From Paenibacillus sp. FSL K6-3182 (GTDB taxonomy: Bacteria; Bacillota; Bacilli; Paenibacillales; Paenibacillaceae), in NCBI RefSeq assembly GCF_037976325.1, contig NZ_CP150265.1, forward strand, positions 15,001 to 79,000: 64,000 bases of DNA, given 5' to 3'. Below the pieces are notes generated by a model. That model made no database searches. It was not told the DNA's origin and was given only the letters and a program-made list of their open reading frames with translations. How positions within the stretch are numbered: position 1 is the first letter of the stretch; each line of letters opens with the position of its first letter. Positions 10,705 to 20,012 of this stretch are shown here, in pieces. Position numbers and translations under genes: made by a program.

Positions 10705-12003
10705 ATGAAAAAACAGCTGACCGAAGAGAAAGTTTTTAAGGATCCTGTTCATCATTATATATATGTACAAGACCAAACGATTTGGGATTTGATCAATACA
10801 AAAGAGTTTCAAAGACTGCGCCGGATACGACAGCTAGGAACCTCCTATTTGACCTTCCATGGAGCAGAGCACAGTCGGTTTTCACATTCACTTGGCGTAT
10901 ATGAAATTACTCGAAAAATTATTTCTCAGTTTGAACGAAACAGCTATCCTGACTGGCCAGTCGAAGAAAAGCTAGTCTCGCTTTGTGCTGCTTTATTGCA
11001 TGATGTTGGTCATGGTCCGTTCTCGCACTCCTTGGAAGAAGTATTCGACACGGATCACGAAGAGTGGACATGTAACATCATTTTGGGAGATACAGAAATC
11101 AATCGCGTGCTAAGTGCTGTATCGGAGCAGTTTCCTGCTCAGGTCGCTGCAGTCATACAAAAAAAATATCCAAAGCCGATTGTTGTTAGTTTGATTTCAA
11201 GCCAAATGGATGCTGATCGGATGGATTATTTGCTCCGAGACGCGTATTTTACAGGTGTTAACTATGGAACATTTGATTTAGAGCGCATTTTGCGCGTATT
11301 GCGTCCTTATAAAGGGCAAATTGTAGTTAAAGAGAGCGGTATGCACGCAGTTGAACATTATTTGATGTCTCGTTATCAAATGTATTGGCAAATTTACTTC
11401 CATCCGGTTACAAGAAGCTCGGAAATTATTCTACGTCAAATATTTCGTAGAGCACAGGAGCTTTACGTGGGTGGCTACTCCTTTCAGTGGATGCCTAAGC
11501 AGCTGAAATGCTTGCTTCAGAACACGATGACGGTGCACGACTATCTGAAGCTGGATGAAGCACTCGTTCAGACCGCTTTCGCAGAGTGGGCGGAGGAGCA
11601 TGATCCTATTTTAAGCGATCTATGTGAACGATTTCTGAACAGGCATTTATATAAGTACATTACGCTTGAAAACCCGGATGAAGAGCTGCTAAATGAGATT
11701 AGCGAATGTTTCTCTTCTATAGGAATGAATCCGGATTATCATATGGAAATCGATTTTCCATTTGACCTGCCGTATGACGTATATCGACCAGATAAAAAAG
11801 AAGGAGAAAAGAAAGAAAAAGCGCCGATTTTGTTGTTAGATGGTTTGGAAGATATAAGCGAAATATCCTCTAAATCCGACATTGTTCGTTCTATTACTGG
11901 CCTGCATCAAGGACAATATCATCTTTATTATCCAGAAGAGCCGCTCAAACAAAATATTCATCGATTGCCGGAATCACTTCGTAAGCTTTTCAAACTAGAT
12001 TGA
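10705..12003 (+). CDS. ywfO: HD-domain phosphohydrolase (YwfO / SAMHD1-like)
   Basis: This 432-residue protein has the HD metal-binding set: HSRFSHSLGVYE (first His, about residue 54), LLHDVGHGPFSHSLEE (His-Asp, about 98-113) and MDADRMDYLLRD (distal Asp, about 172-183). The N-terminus KVFKDPVHHYIYV and EFQRLRRIRQLGTSYLTF is typical of the YwfO group. Some relatives are dNTP triphosphohydrolases, which is inferred here. In B. subtilis abrB is followed at this place by metS, which is absent from this window. The C-terminus has a Lys/Glu-rich stretch (about 365-375). Confidence 0.9.
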   Translation: MKKQLTEEKVFKDPVHHYIYVQDQTIWDLINTKEFQRLRRIRQLGTSYLTFHGAEHSRFSHSLGVYEITRKIISQFERNSYPDWPVEEKLVSLCAALLHDVGHGPFSHSLEEVFDTDHEEWTCNIILGDTEINRVLSAVSEQFPAQVAAVIQKKYPKPIVVSLISSQMDADRMDYLLRDAYFTGVNYGTFDLERILRVLRPYKGQIVVKESGMHAVEHYLMSRYQMYWQIYFHPVTRSSEIILRQIFRRAQELYVGGYSFQWMPKQLKCLLQNTMTVHDYLKLDEALVQTAFAEWAEEHDPILSDLCERFLNRHLYKYITLENPDEELLNEISECFSSIGMNPDYHMEIDFPFDLPYDVYRPDKKEGEKKEKAPILLLDGLEDISEISSKSDIVRSITGLHQGQYHLYYPEEPLKQNIHRLPESLRKLFKLD

Positions 12004-12020
12004 AGGAGCATAACATCAAC

Positions 12021-12794
12021 ATGACATTACTTTTTGATACACATACCCATTTAGATTCGGAAAAATTTGATGAGGATCGCGACGAGGTCATCCAGCGTGC
12101 GAAGGATGCAGGCGTGCATATGCTTGTCAATATTGGTTTTAACCGTGAAACGATCCCTACAACGATGGCGCTAGCAGAGAAATATGATTTTATATACGCA
12201 GCAGTTGGTTGGCATCCAGTTGACAGTATAGATATGCTTCCAGAGGATTTGGAATGGATTGAACGTCTATGCGCGCATGAGAAGGTTGTCGCCATTGGTG
12301 AGATTGGACTCGATTATCACTGGGATACTTCTCCAAAAGAGGTACAACAAAGGGTTTTTCGTGAGCAAATTCGTCTTGCTCGTAAGGTGGGCAAGCCAAT
12401 TGTCATTCATAATCGGGATGCTCATGAGGACATTATTCGTATTCTTCAGGAAGAGAATGCAGCAGAGGTTGGCGGTGTCATGCATTGCTTCTCCGGCAGC
12501 TGGGAAACGGCTAAACAATGTCTTGATATGAACTTCTATATATCATTTGGAGGACCCGTTACTTTCAAAAATGCAAGGGTGCCAAAAGAGGTGCTTAAGC
12601 AGGTTCCGATCGACCGAATTTTGATCGAAACTGATGCTCCATATTTAACTCCTCACCCGTTCAGAGGGAAGCGAAATGAGTCCTCTTACGTCTCTTTAGT
12701 TGCAGAGACAGCAGCCGAATTATTGGGCAAAACGGTAGAAGAAATAGGCGTAATTACGACTGAAAACGGTCGAAGATGTTTTGGTATTGTCTAA
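12021..12794 (+). CDS. tatD: TatD family metal-dependent DNase (YabD)
   Basis: This 257-residue TIM-barrel metallohydrolase matches B. subtilis YabD closely. Metal ligands are visible: DTHTHLD (residues about 7-13), EIGLDYHWD (about 94-102), HNRDAHED (about 131-138), HCFSGSWE (about 156-163) and ETDAPYLTPHPFRGKRNE (about 205-222). Relatives are 3' to 5' exonucleases or D-aminoacyl-tRNA deacylases. The start ATG is 12 bases after AAGGAG, a slightly long spacing, and 17 bases after the HD gene, so the two are probably co-transcribed. Confidence 0.93.
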   Translation: MTLLFDTHTHLDSEKFDEDRDEVIQRAKDAGVHMLVNIGFNRETIPTTMALAEKYDFIYAAVGWHPVDSIDMLPEDLEWIERLCAHEKVVAIGEIGLDYHWDTSPKEVQQRVFREQIRLARKVGKPIVIHNRDAHEDIIRILQEENAAEVGGVMHCFSGSWETAKQCLDMNFYISFGGPVTFKNARVPKEVLKQVPIDRILIETDAPYLTPHPFRGKRNESSYVSLVAETAAELLGKTVEEIGVITTENGRRCFGIV

Positions 12795-12825
12795 AAACGA
12801 GAGGAATAATGAGAAATAGAGACCT

Positions 12826-12871
12826 TTATCGCGTAAAAACTAATTTTTATAGCGATAATCGCTTATTTTTT
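12826..12871 (+). terminator. Possible terminator after tatD
   Basis: Two alternative hairpins share the arm GCGATAA: TTATCGC (12826-12832) with GCGATAA (12852-12858), or AGCGAT with ATCGCT (12851-12863). A T-rich run follows. The rest of the gap up to 12984 is AT-rich with no gene visible. Confidence 0.5.
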
Positions 12872-12984
12872 CCTGCTTTATCCTGCTTTTTCGCTTAAAT
12901 CGTCTTTTATCGTATCTTTACAATTGACCTCGTATGAAGGTATGATTCATCTCAGAGCAATAAAATTTTGTATTGGATTTCCAG

Positions 12985-13147
12985 TTTACGCTTAATCTCC
13001 ATTCGGAGAGCGGGGGAACCATGTACGGTTTTTGAAACCGTATTTTGAATTCTTCAGGGGTGAATTTCGAAGCCATTGCCATGAGCATTGTGTAACGAAT
13101 AGGGCGACTCTCTTGTCCGAATCCGTCAGCTAACCTCGCAAGCGTTA
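12985..13147 (+). promoter_or_regulatory. Cyclic-di-AMP riboswitch (ydaO/yuaA type)
   Basis: The conserved ydaO core is present in order: GGAGAGCGGGGGAACCA (13005-13021), GGGGTGAATT (about 13059), AGGGCGACTCT (about 13101) and CCGAATCCGTCAGCTAACCT (about 13118-13137). The closing helix P1 pairs ACGCTT (12988-12993) with AAGCGT (13140-13145). Ligand binding is known to turn such genes off by termination. A terminator follows at 13207, and the regulated gene is the yabE cell-wall gene, a common target of this class. Confidence 0.95.
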
Positions 13148-13206
13148 TAGAGAGTGATCAACCTCGTGCATCCATTTTTCTGTATCCCAGTGAATCATTT
13201 AACCGG

Positions 13207-13250
13207 GAAGCCACGAAACAGATCCTCTGTCGACGGCTTCTTTTTATTTT
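13207..13250 (+). terminator. Riboswitch expression platform (terminator)
   Basis: The stem GAAGCC / GGCTTC (13207-13212 with 13235-13240) with inner stem ACAGA / TCTGT is followed by TTTTTATTTT. It lies about 60 nt after the riboswitch aptamer and about 160 nt before yabE, so it should stop transcription when c-di-AMP is bound. An anti-terminator partner was not resolved. Confidence 0.8.
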
Positions 13251-13407
13251 CGAATAATCGGGAATTTGTCGACATAGGGATAAAAGATGGGGGTGGGAGG
13301 ATCGATAGCAGTACTGGATTGCGTGCTCGCACGCCAATATACTATAGTCGCGTCAGTTGTATCATGCGTAACACTTGGCGGCGGGGCTATGAAGGAGGAC
13401 CGATGAA

Positions 13408-14556
13408 GTGGGAATACTCCAGGTTAAGGACACCCATGGGAAACGATCATCCAGCATGTCTTTCGCATTGCGATGGAAGCGTGAAAACTTGCGTTTGATT
13501 CTTTTGAGTGCTACTATCTCAATCGCTATGACTTTCATGTTTTTGGTGTTGTTGTACGGAACGGCTGTCAAAAGCGTCTCCGTAGTAGTGAACGGACAAG
13601 AAACCATTGTGGAAACGAAGCAATGGGTCCTGCAACGCCTACTGGATGAACAAGCTATCGCAATTGGACCACATGATGAGGTGTCCATACCGCTTAATGC
13701 GGCAATAAAGGACGGAGATCGTATAGAGGTGACTCATGCGATACCGGTAATTGTGAAGGCTGATGGCAAGACCTCTACTGTATATACGACAGAGAGAACA
13801 GTGCAGGCAGCGATCGAGGAATTACATATTCCAGTTCGTGGTCAAGATAAAGTAATACCTCCGCTTCATACCGTTTTGGACAACGAAATGACTGTAACCG
13901 TCGTTCGCGTAGATAAGAAGGTAGCTGAGACAGAGCGTGCAATGCCATTCTCTATTGTGAAGAAGAACGATCCAACGCTGGAAGCGGGCAAGCAGAAGCT
14001 TGTTCAACCCGGCAAGGAAGGTCTGATCGTAGAGAGTATCGAGAAGCAGTACGAGGATGGAATTCTTATATCGAAGAAGATGGTCAGCAAGGTGGTTGAA
14101 ACCGCTGCGGTTAATCAGGTTGTCGCCATCGGAACGAAGAAGGAAGAGCCTAAAGTATCTGTGCTCTCGAACAAGAGCCCGAGCTTTACTTCGCTTACGA
14201 AGAGCGGTGTAACGTTTAAGGCTAGAAAAGTACTTAAAAATGTCACGTTGACTGCTTATTCTGCAGACCTCTCTTCAACAGGCAAAGATGAAAGCCATCC
14301 GGAATACGGGATTACATCATCAGGCACTCGGGTGCAAGAGGGTCGGACGATAGCTGTTGATCCGAAGGTAATTCCCATCGGTTGGTGGGTTTATATTGAA
14401 GGAATCGGTTTCCGCCGCGCTGAGGATAAAGGAAGTGCGGTTAAAGGCAACAAAATCGACGTATACTTTGATAGTACAAAGATTGCGAACAAATTCGGCA
14501 GGAAAAAAGGCATCACCGTATATGTGCTGGGGCCGAATAAACCAACTGCAAGCTAA
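13408..14556 (+). CDS. yabE: YabE-like cell-wall protein (DUF348, G5 and 3D domains)
   Basis: A 382-residue exported protein related to resuscitation-promoting-factor-like wall hydrolases. After a basic N-terminus there is one membrane anchor (about residues 28-50), two DUF348 repeats (about 52-170, with TVYTTERTVQAAIEEL), a G5-type region (about 175-250) and a C-terminal 3D domain (about 285-375). The 3D domain shows TLTAYS, the aspartates in AVDPKVIPIGW and EDKGSAVKGNKIDVYF, expected catalytic residues. GTG start chosen because AAGGAGGA lies eight bases upstream; an ATG five bases earlier is in another frame. It is controlled by the c-di-AMP riboswitch, linking wall remodelling to c-di-AMP. 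Confidence 0.92.
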   Translation: MGILQVKDTHGKRSSSMSFALRWKRENLRLILLSATISIAMTFMFLVLLYGTAVKSVSVVVNGQETIVETKQWVLQRLLDEQAIAIGPHDEVSIPLNAAIKDGDRIEVTHAIPVIVKADGKTSTVYTTERTVQAAIEELHIPVRGQDKVIPPLHTVLDNEMTVTVVRVDKKVAETERAMPFSIVKKNDPTLEAGKQKLVQPGKEGLIVESIEKQYEDGILISKKMVSKVVETAAVNQVVAIGTKKEEPKVSVLSNKSPSFTSLTKSGVTFKARKVLKNVTLTAYSADLSSTGKDESHPEYGITSSGTRVQEGRTIAVDPKVIPIGWWVYIEGIGFRRAEDKGSAVKGNKIDVYFDSTKIANKFGRKKGITVYVLGPNKPTAS

Positions 14557-14609
14557 TTGTGCGGTTACCATCATCTTATCGCAATAATCAATTAAATATG
14601 CCATCATAA

Positions 14610-14633
14610 GGAGAGGCACTGCCTCTTCTTTTT
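14610..14633 (+). terminator. Terminator after yabE
   Basis: The stem GAGAGGC / GCCTCTT with a 3-nt loop is followed by a T-run. Confidence 0.85.
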
Positions 14634-14680
14634 GCATGTCTAAGGGTCAAATACAGTTTATGTAGAAGGGGATGATCTTG

Positions 14681-15229
14681 GTGATCAAAGAGATCATTGT
14701 CGTTGAAGGCAAAGACGATACCGTTGCAATAAAAAGGGCGGTAGATGCAGATACCATAGAGACGAATGGTTCCGCTATCGGTGAGGATGTATTGAAGAGG
14801 ATTGCGCTGGCCAATGAGCGTCGCGGCGTTATTATATTCACTGACCCTGATCATGCAGGAGAACGCATTCGCAAAATTGTTGCACGTCATGCGCCAGGAT
14901 GCAAGCATGCTTTTTTGCCGCAGGAGAAGGCTTTGTACAAAGGGGACATCGGCATCGAAAATGCGAGTCCTGAAGCTATTCGTGCGGCGCTCTCTGAGCT
15001 CCGTACAGAATCGGCAGATGAAGCGGGAGAAATTAGCTGGGAAGACTTAATGGATGCAGGTCTGATTGTACATCCTGATGCGTCTAATCGTCGCTTGGTT
15101 ATAGGCAAGCTGCTCGGAATTGGTTATGCGAATGGCAAGCAGTTCTATAAGCGCTGTACAAGCTTTCGGATTTCCAAAGCAGAGTTTACGGAAGCTTTCC
15201 GTCAAATGGAAAAGGAACTGGAGGGATAG
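14681..15229 (+). CDS. rnmV: Ribonuclease M5
   Basis: This 182-residue Toprim-domain nuclease matures 5S rRNA. Toprim motifs are VVEGKDD (residues about 7-13, catalytic Glu), VDADTIETNGSAI (about 21-33) and IIFTDPDHAGERIRK (about 52-66, the DxD motif). The GTG start is chosen because AGAAGGGGA lies eight bases upstream and it aligns with the B. subtilis start; an ATG nine bases upstream overlaps that ribosome site. It is followed after 4 bp by rsmA, the usual pair. Confidence 0.95.
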   Translation: MIKEIIVVEGKDDTVAIKRAVDADTIETNGSAIGEDVLKRIALANERRGVIIFTDPDHAGERIRKIVARHAPGCKHAFLPQEKALYKGDIGIENASPEAIRAALSELRTESADEAGEISWEDLMDAGLIVHPDASNRRLVIGKLLGIGYANGKQFYKRCTSFRISKAEFTEAFRQMEKELEG

Positions 15230-15233
15230 CTGA

Positions 15234-16151
<918 letters not shown>

Positions 16152-16227
16152 AGCTAGGCCGTTTCATCATAAAATACTCACCATTCGCACGCTCTGCCCA
16201 TAGGATAGACGAAGAGGTGATTTACCC

Positions 16228-17112
16228 ATGAAGCAAGGGGACCTGGTCGTCCGCAAATCGTATGGCGGTGACGTGCTGTTCAAGGTTGAGGCTATTCGTA
16301 CACATACTGCCGTTCTGAAAGGCACGGATTACCGATTGCTTGCGGATGCTCCGATTCCTGATTTGTCGGTCATACGCGATCCAGAAACGACAAGTGCGGT
16401 GCAAGAAGTTCGAATTAAAGTGAATGATTCATTAAGACGCATGCATTCTGAACGGGAACGTCAAGCGGTTGAGAATGAGGAGCATATTCGGCATGCGCTG
16501 CAGCAGACTCAACCATTCTTTGAAGTGCCAGGAAAGGTACTTCACCTTGATGGTGATAGTAATTATTTGAAGAAGAGCATGCAGCTGTACAATACGATGC
16601 AAGTTCCTTCCCACGGTCTCCATGTGCATGAGTCTCAGATGGCTGATGTGCTTTACCGTCTGCTGCCCCAAATTCAACCGGATATTGTCGTAATAACAGG
16701 TCATGATGGCGTACTGAAAAGCCGTTTGCCCATGGATCTGTACAGTTTAAGCAGCTATAAAAACTCACAACATTTCGTTAATGCCGTACGCGTCGCTAGA
16801 GAATATGAGAGAAGCCGTGACGGGTTGATCGTTATTGCAGGTGCTTGCCAATCCCATTTCGAAGCTTTGCTGCAAGTGGGCTCAAACTTTGCAAGCTCGC
16901 CAGGACGAATATTGATTCATGCGCTCGATCCTGTTTATATAGCGATTAAAGCAAGCTATACATCCATAAAAGACACGATTAACTTAGCAGATGTCATTCA
17001 TGGTACGATAAGCGGAATTGACGGCGTGGGCGGTATTGAGACAATGGGCAGCTTCCGTGTAGGTCTGCCAAAGCCAAAAATTACGTCACCGAACTCTGTA
17101 TTAAAGCAGTAA
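16228..17112 (+). CDS. yabG: Sporulation-specific cysteine protease YabG
   Basis: This 294-residue protein follows B. subtilis YabG closely: GDLVVRKSYGGDVLFKV near the start, then GKVLHLDGDSNYLKKSM, a VVITGHDG motif (about residues 152-159, with the catalytic His) and VIAGACQSHFEALLQVGSNF (about 195-214, with the catalytic Cys), followed by SSPGRILIHALDPV. YabG processes spore coat proteins in the mother cell. It lies between rsmA and veg as in B. subtilis. A late mother-cell promoter is expected in the 76-bp gap but I could not identify one clearly. Confidence 0.94.
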   Translation: MKQGDLVVRKSYGGDVLFKVEAIRTHTAVLKGTDYRLLADAPIPDLSVIRDPETTSAVQEVRIKVNDSLRRMHSERERQAVENEEHIRHALQQTQPFFEVPGKVLHLDGDSNYLKKSMQLYNTMQVPSHGLHVHESQMADVLYRLLPQIQPDIVVITGHDGVLKSRLPMDLYSLSSYKNSQHFVNAVRVAREYERSRDGLIVIAGACQSHFEALLQVGSNFASSPGRILIHALDPVYIAIKASYTSIKDTINLADVIHGTISGIDGVGGIETMGSFRVGLPKPKITSPNSVLKQ

Positions 17113-17144
17113 CAGATAACGATATGTTCTGAAGGGATGAATAG

Positions 17145-17171
17145 AGACTATTTTCAGGCTGAAAATAGTCT
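17145..17171 (+). repeat. 27-bp perfect palindrome between yabG and veg
   Basis: AGACTATTTTCAG and its exact reverse complement are separated by one G. It could fold as a terminator for yabG, but there is no T-run after it, so a protein-binding site is also possible. The rest of the yabG-veg gap holds two promoters. Confidence 0.8.
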
Positions 17172-17296
17172 AATCAAACATGTCCTTTTCGCCACAATTT
17201 TGTATCAAATGTTACGTTTAAATTGAATCAACTTCTTAATATGTATATTTTTTGCTTCGTTATGTATGGTTTTTTAAAAAATGGGTGAAATCACCG

Positions 17297-17326
17297 TTGA
17301 CAAGTAAATATACCGACTGATATAAT
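17297..17326 (+). promoter_or_regulatory. Veg promoter 1 (sigma-A)
   Basis: Consensus TTGACA and TATAAT are separated by 18 bp. Confidence 0.85.
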
Positions 17327-17338
17327 ATTTTGCTTTGT

Positions 17339-17367
17339 TTGACAACCCTCCTCCTTTTGGTTATAAT
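17339..17367 (+). promoter_or_regulatory. Veg promoter 2 (sigma-A)
   Basis: Consensus TTGACA and TATAAT are separated by 17 bp, a perfect sigma-A promoter 42 bp after the first. The B. subtilis veg promoter is one of the strongest vegetative promoters known, which fits. Confidence 0.9.
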
Positions 17368-17394
17368 GGACAAGGAAAGAGGTGGTAGTGGACA

Positions 17395-17670
17395 ATGGCA
17401 AAAAATGCGCTATTGGATATTAAACGCAGCTTGGAAGCTCATGTTGGCTCCAAAATCCGTCTTCGAGCGAACGGTGGACGACGAAAGACCATCGAACGAA
17501 CCGGTACGTTGGAAGAAACCTACCCTTCTGTTTTCATTGTAAAGCTGGATGAAGAGCAGCATGCCTTTAAGCGTGTCTCTTACAGCTATGCGGACATACT
17601 GACTGAGTCGGTGGAAGTGACCGTATGCAATGATGAAGGTCAAGTCCGTATCGCCCATTTGCAACAATAG
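17395..17670 (+). CDS. veg: Veg protein
   Basis: A 91-residue small basic protein with the Veg pattern: [19 protein letters not shown], then [20 protein letters not shown] and a C-terminal [16 protein letters not shown]. In B. subtilis Veg stimulates biofilm matrix genes, probably by relieving the repressor SinR; the mechanism is not fully known. It has a very strong tandem promoter and its own terminator. The leader after promoter 2 is only about 20 nt, so GGAAAGAGGTGG is the ribosome site. Confidence 0.95.
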   Translation: MAKNALLDIKRSLEAHVGSKIRLRANGGRRKTIERTGTLEETYPSVFIVKLDEEQHAFKRVSYSYADILTESVEVTVCNDEGQVRIAHLQQ

Positions 17671-17697
17671 AATATATATCGCCTAGTGAGGCATGTT

Positions 17698-17726
17698 AGC
17701 GCAGATCGCATCTGCGCTTTTTTTTT
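17698..17726 (+). terminator. Terminator of veg
   Basis: The stem GCGCAGAT / ATCTGCGC is followed by nine T. Confidence 0.92.
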
Positions 17727-17775
17727 GCATTCATTCATTTACCTTTGCGAAAAGAAGGCGGCCATTTCCATCTCC

Positions 17776-17805
17776 GTATGGTCGCTTGTCATTTGAAGCA
17801 TACTA
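17776..17805 (+). promoter_or_regulatory. Sigma-G promoter of sspF
   Basis: GTATG (17776-17780) and a perfect CATACTA (17799-17805) are 18 bp apart. sspF is a known sigma-G gene, and the predicted start lies about 60 nt before its coding region. Confidence 0.75.
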
Positions 17806-17872
17806 CCTGTGCAATAGTGACAGCCGTATATTTTGATTAGAATGACGTAAATTTGAATATGGAGGTAATGAA

Positions 17873-18058
17873 ATGGGTCGCAGAAGACGCGGAGTAATGT
17901 CTGAGGAATTGAAATATGAGCTTGCTAAAGATCTTGGTTTTTATGATACGGTGCAGCAAGAGGGCTGGGGAAGCATACGCGCGAAGGACGCCGGAAATAT
18001 GGTGAAACGCGCAATACAAATCGCTGAACAGGCTGCTGCCAAAACAAATCAACCCTAA
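17873..18058 (+). CDS. sspF: Small acid-soluble spore protein SspF (alpha/beta-type relative)
   Basis: This 61-residue protein reads like B. subtilis Ssp[32 protein letters not shown] and [17 protein letters not shown]. Such proteins bind DNA in the forespore; SspF is a minor and divergent member. It has a sigma-G promoter, a GGAGGT ribosome site and its own terminator. It lies between veg and ispE as in B. subtilis. Confidence 0.95.
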   Translation: MGRRRRGVMSEELKYELAKDLGFYDTVQQEGWGSIRAKDAGNMVKRAIQIAEQAAAKTNQP

Positions 18059-18084
18059 GTGATGGCTCCTATTTATACGTGAAA

Positions 18085-18139
18085 AAGCTAAGCAGATGAC
18101 TGTCGAAAAACATTCGATTGTCATCTCTTAGCTTTTATT
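18085..18139 (+). terminator. Terminator of sspF
   Basis: A long imperfect stem pairs AAGCTAAG and AGATGAC with GTCATCT and CTTAGCTT, followed by TTTATTG. Confidence 0.75.
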
Positions 18140-18195
18140 GCGTTGGTTTGATATAATGATGCTTAAGCTTACGAACGAACGGGTGAACTTATCAG

Positions 18196-19050
18196 ATGAA
18201 AATTTATGAAAAAGCTCCTGCCAAAATTAATTTATTGCTCGATGTACTCCGCAAGCGTGATGACGGCTACCATGAAGTCGAAATGATTATGACGATGGTT
18301 GACCTTGCAGACCGACTTGAAATGGAAGAGCTACCTAGAGATACGATCATTATTTCAAGCCAAGTTGGATACATACCGTTAGATGAGAAGAACTTAGCGT
18401 TTCAGGCAGCTAGGCTTATTAAAGACCGTTATGATGTTAAGCAAGGCGTATATATTCATTTAGACAAAAAGATACCAGTCGCTGCGGGACTCGCTGGCGG
18501 TAGCAGTGATGCTGCTGCTGCTTTGCGAGGGCTAAACCGTTTGTGGAAGCTGCAGATCCCTGAGGACGAGCTGTGCAAGCTAGGCGCAGAGCTTGGCTCT
18601 GACGTTCCGTTCTGTGTAACAGGCGGCACTGCAATCGCAAGGGGGCGTGGTGAGAAGCTTGAGCATATCGCCAACCCTCCGCAATGCTGGGTTGTACTTG
18701 CCAAGCCGCCAATCAATGTATCGACGGCTGACGTATATGGCAGATTCCGCGCAAATGAGCTTAAAGAGCATCCATCCATTTCAAATATGGTTGGTGCACT
18801 TGAGCGCGGTTCTTTTGCCGATATATGTGAAGGACTTGGCAACGTACTCGAGAAAGTTACGCTGGACGTGCATCCTGAGGTTATGCAGCTGAAGGAAAGT
18901 ATGATTCGGCTTGGTGCCGATGGCGTGCTTATGTCAGGCAGCGGACCTACTGTATTCGGCCTTGTGTCGAAGGAAGCCAAGCTTCCTCGTATTTATAATG
19001 GGCTCCGCGGTTTCTGCAAAGAAGTATATGTGGTAAGAATGCTCACATAA
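18196..19050 (+). CDS. ispE: 4-diphosphocytidyl-2-C-methyl-D-erythritol kinase
   Basis: A 284-residue GHMP kinase of the non-mevalonate isoprenoid pathway. Motifs: [24 protein letters not shown] (residues 3-26), [18 protein letters not shown] (about 95-112, ATP loop) and [10 protein letters not shown] (about 245-254). The catalytic Asp and Lys occupy family positions (Lys in PAKIN, Asp near SDVPFCV). The neighbours purR and ridA follow in the order usual for Firmicutes. Confidence 0.95.
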   Translation: MKIYEKAPAKINLLLDVLRKRDDGYHEVEMIMTMVDLADRLEMEELPRDTIIISSQVGYIPLDEKNLAFQAARLIKDRYDVKQGVYIHLDKKIPVAAGLAGGSSDAAAALRGLNRLWKLQIPEDELCKLGAELGSDVPFCVTGGTAIARGRGEKLEHIANPPQCWVVLAKPPINVSTADVYGRFRANELKEHPSISNMVGALERGSFADICEGLGNVLEKVTLDVHPEVMQLKESMIRLGADGVLMSGSGPTVFGLVSKEAKLPRIYNGLRGFCKEVYVVRMLT

Positions 19051-19064
19051 GGCTGACGTTCTCC

Positions 19065-19115
19065 TTGATTAAATCCGTATAAAAATGTTATATTTACATT
19101 ATAATATTCGGATTT
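19065..19115 (+). promoter_or_regulatory. purR promoter with two opposed PurBox-like sites
   Basis: A sigma-A-like promoter (TTGATT 19065-19070, 17 bp, TTATAT 19088-19093) is flanked by AAATCCGTATAAA (19071-19083, plus) and AAATCCGAATATT read on the minus strand (19115-19103). The PurBox consensus is AWWWCCGAACWWT; the second site deviates at one base, the first at three. They face each other with a 19-bp gap, similar to the paired arrangement bound by PurR in B. subtilis, so PurR autoregulation is likely. Confidence 0.65.
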
Positions 19116-19133
19116 AGGTGGGGGGAGATGTGT

Positions 19134-19961
19134 TTGAAAAAGTTGAAACGGAGCTCGCGGTTGGTAGAGATGACCCAATACCTGTTAAGTCGACCCCACA
19201 CGTTAATTTCACTGACAGCATTTGCTGATCGATATCAATCGGCAAAGTCTTCAATTAGTGAGGACCTGGCGATCATAAAAGAAGTGTTTGAGGAAGAAGG
19301 TATCGGCGAGCTTCATACACTTGCAGGAGCAGCAGGCGGAGTAAGATATACGCCTAAGATGCAAGAAACGACGGCTCTTACCATTATGACAAGCATATGC
19401 CGCCAGTTAGAGCAGCCTGAAAGGGTCCTTCCCGGCGGTTATTTGTATATAACGGATATGTTAGGCCAACCAGAGCTTCTCGCGGATGTCGGCAGAATGT
19501 TTGCAACTGCGTTCGCAGACCGGAAGATTGACGTCATTATGACCGTTGAGACAAAAGGAATACCACTAGCTTACGCTACAGCTGCGTGCTTGAATATTCC
19601 GGTTGTTATTGTACGGCGTGACAATAAGGTAACGGAAGGCTCTGCAGTGAGTATCAACTATGTATCAGGATCAACCAAGCGGATTCAGACGATGTCACTC
19701 GCACGTAGAGCGCTTAAGGAACAATCCCGCGTTCTCATTATCGATGACTTTATGAAGGCAGGCGGAACGATCCAAGGCATGATGGATTTGCTGTTTGAAT
19801 TTAAAGCTATCGTCGCAGGCGTTGGCGTATTTGTTGAGTCAGGCGAGGTAGAACTCGAGGAACGGCTTCTTGAGGACTATGTCTCACTAGCTAAACTGAC
19901 GGCTGTTGATATGAAGACAAAACAAACGACGGTAATTCCAGGCAACTATTTTAAAGAATAG
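19134..19961 (+). CDS. purR: Purine operon repressor PurR
   Basis: This 275-residue protein has an N-terminal winged helix (residues about 1-75, KRSSRLVEMTQYLL and SAKSSISEDLAIIKE) and a PRTase-like domain with the PRPP-binding motif VLIIDDFMKAGGT (about 199-211) and DNKVTEGSAVSINYVSGS. It represses purine genes and is released by PRPP. An ATG six bases earlier sits on the GGGGGGAG ribosome site, so TTG at 19134 is preferred, giving MKKLKRSSRLVE as in B. subtilis MKFRRSGRLVD. Two PurBox-like sites lie upstream. Confidence 0.95.
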   Translation: MKKLKRSSRLVEMTQYLLSRPHTLISLTAFADRYQSAKSSISEDLAIIKEVFEEEGIGELHTLAGAAGGVRYTPKMQETTALTIMTSICRQLEQPERVLPGGYLYITDMLGQPELLADVGRMFATAFADRKIDVIMTVETKGIPLAYATAACLNIPVVIVRRDNKVTEGSAVSINYVSGSTKRIQTMSLARRALKEQSRVLIIDDFMKAGGTIQGMMDLLFEFKAIVAGVGVFVESGEVELEERLLEDYVSLAKLTAVDMKTKQTTVIPGNYFKE

Positions 19962-20012
19962 ATACGTGTAAATGAGAGCTTATTACATCTTGTTAGGAAG
20001 GCTGGGACCATC

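Noticed and set aside
13154..13498. Open frame of 114 codons overlapping the riboswitch and its terminator
   Set aside because: It covers the riboswitch terminator and the start of yabE in another frame and has no family resemblance.
18160..18186. ATGCTTAAGCTTACGAACG before ispE as a fourth copy of the leader repeat
   Set aside because: It resembles the linker only partly and lacks the following hairpin and its position next to the ribosome site.
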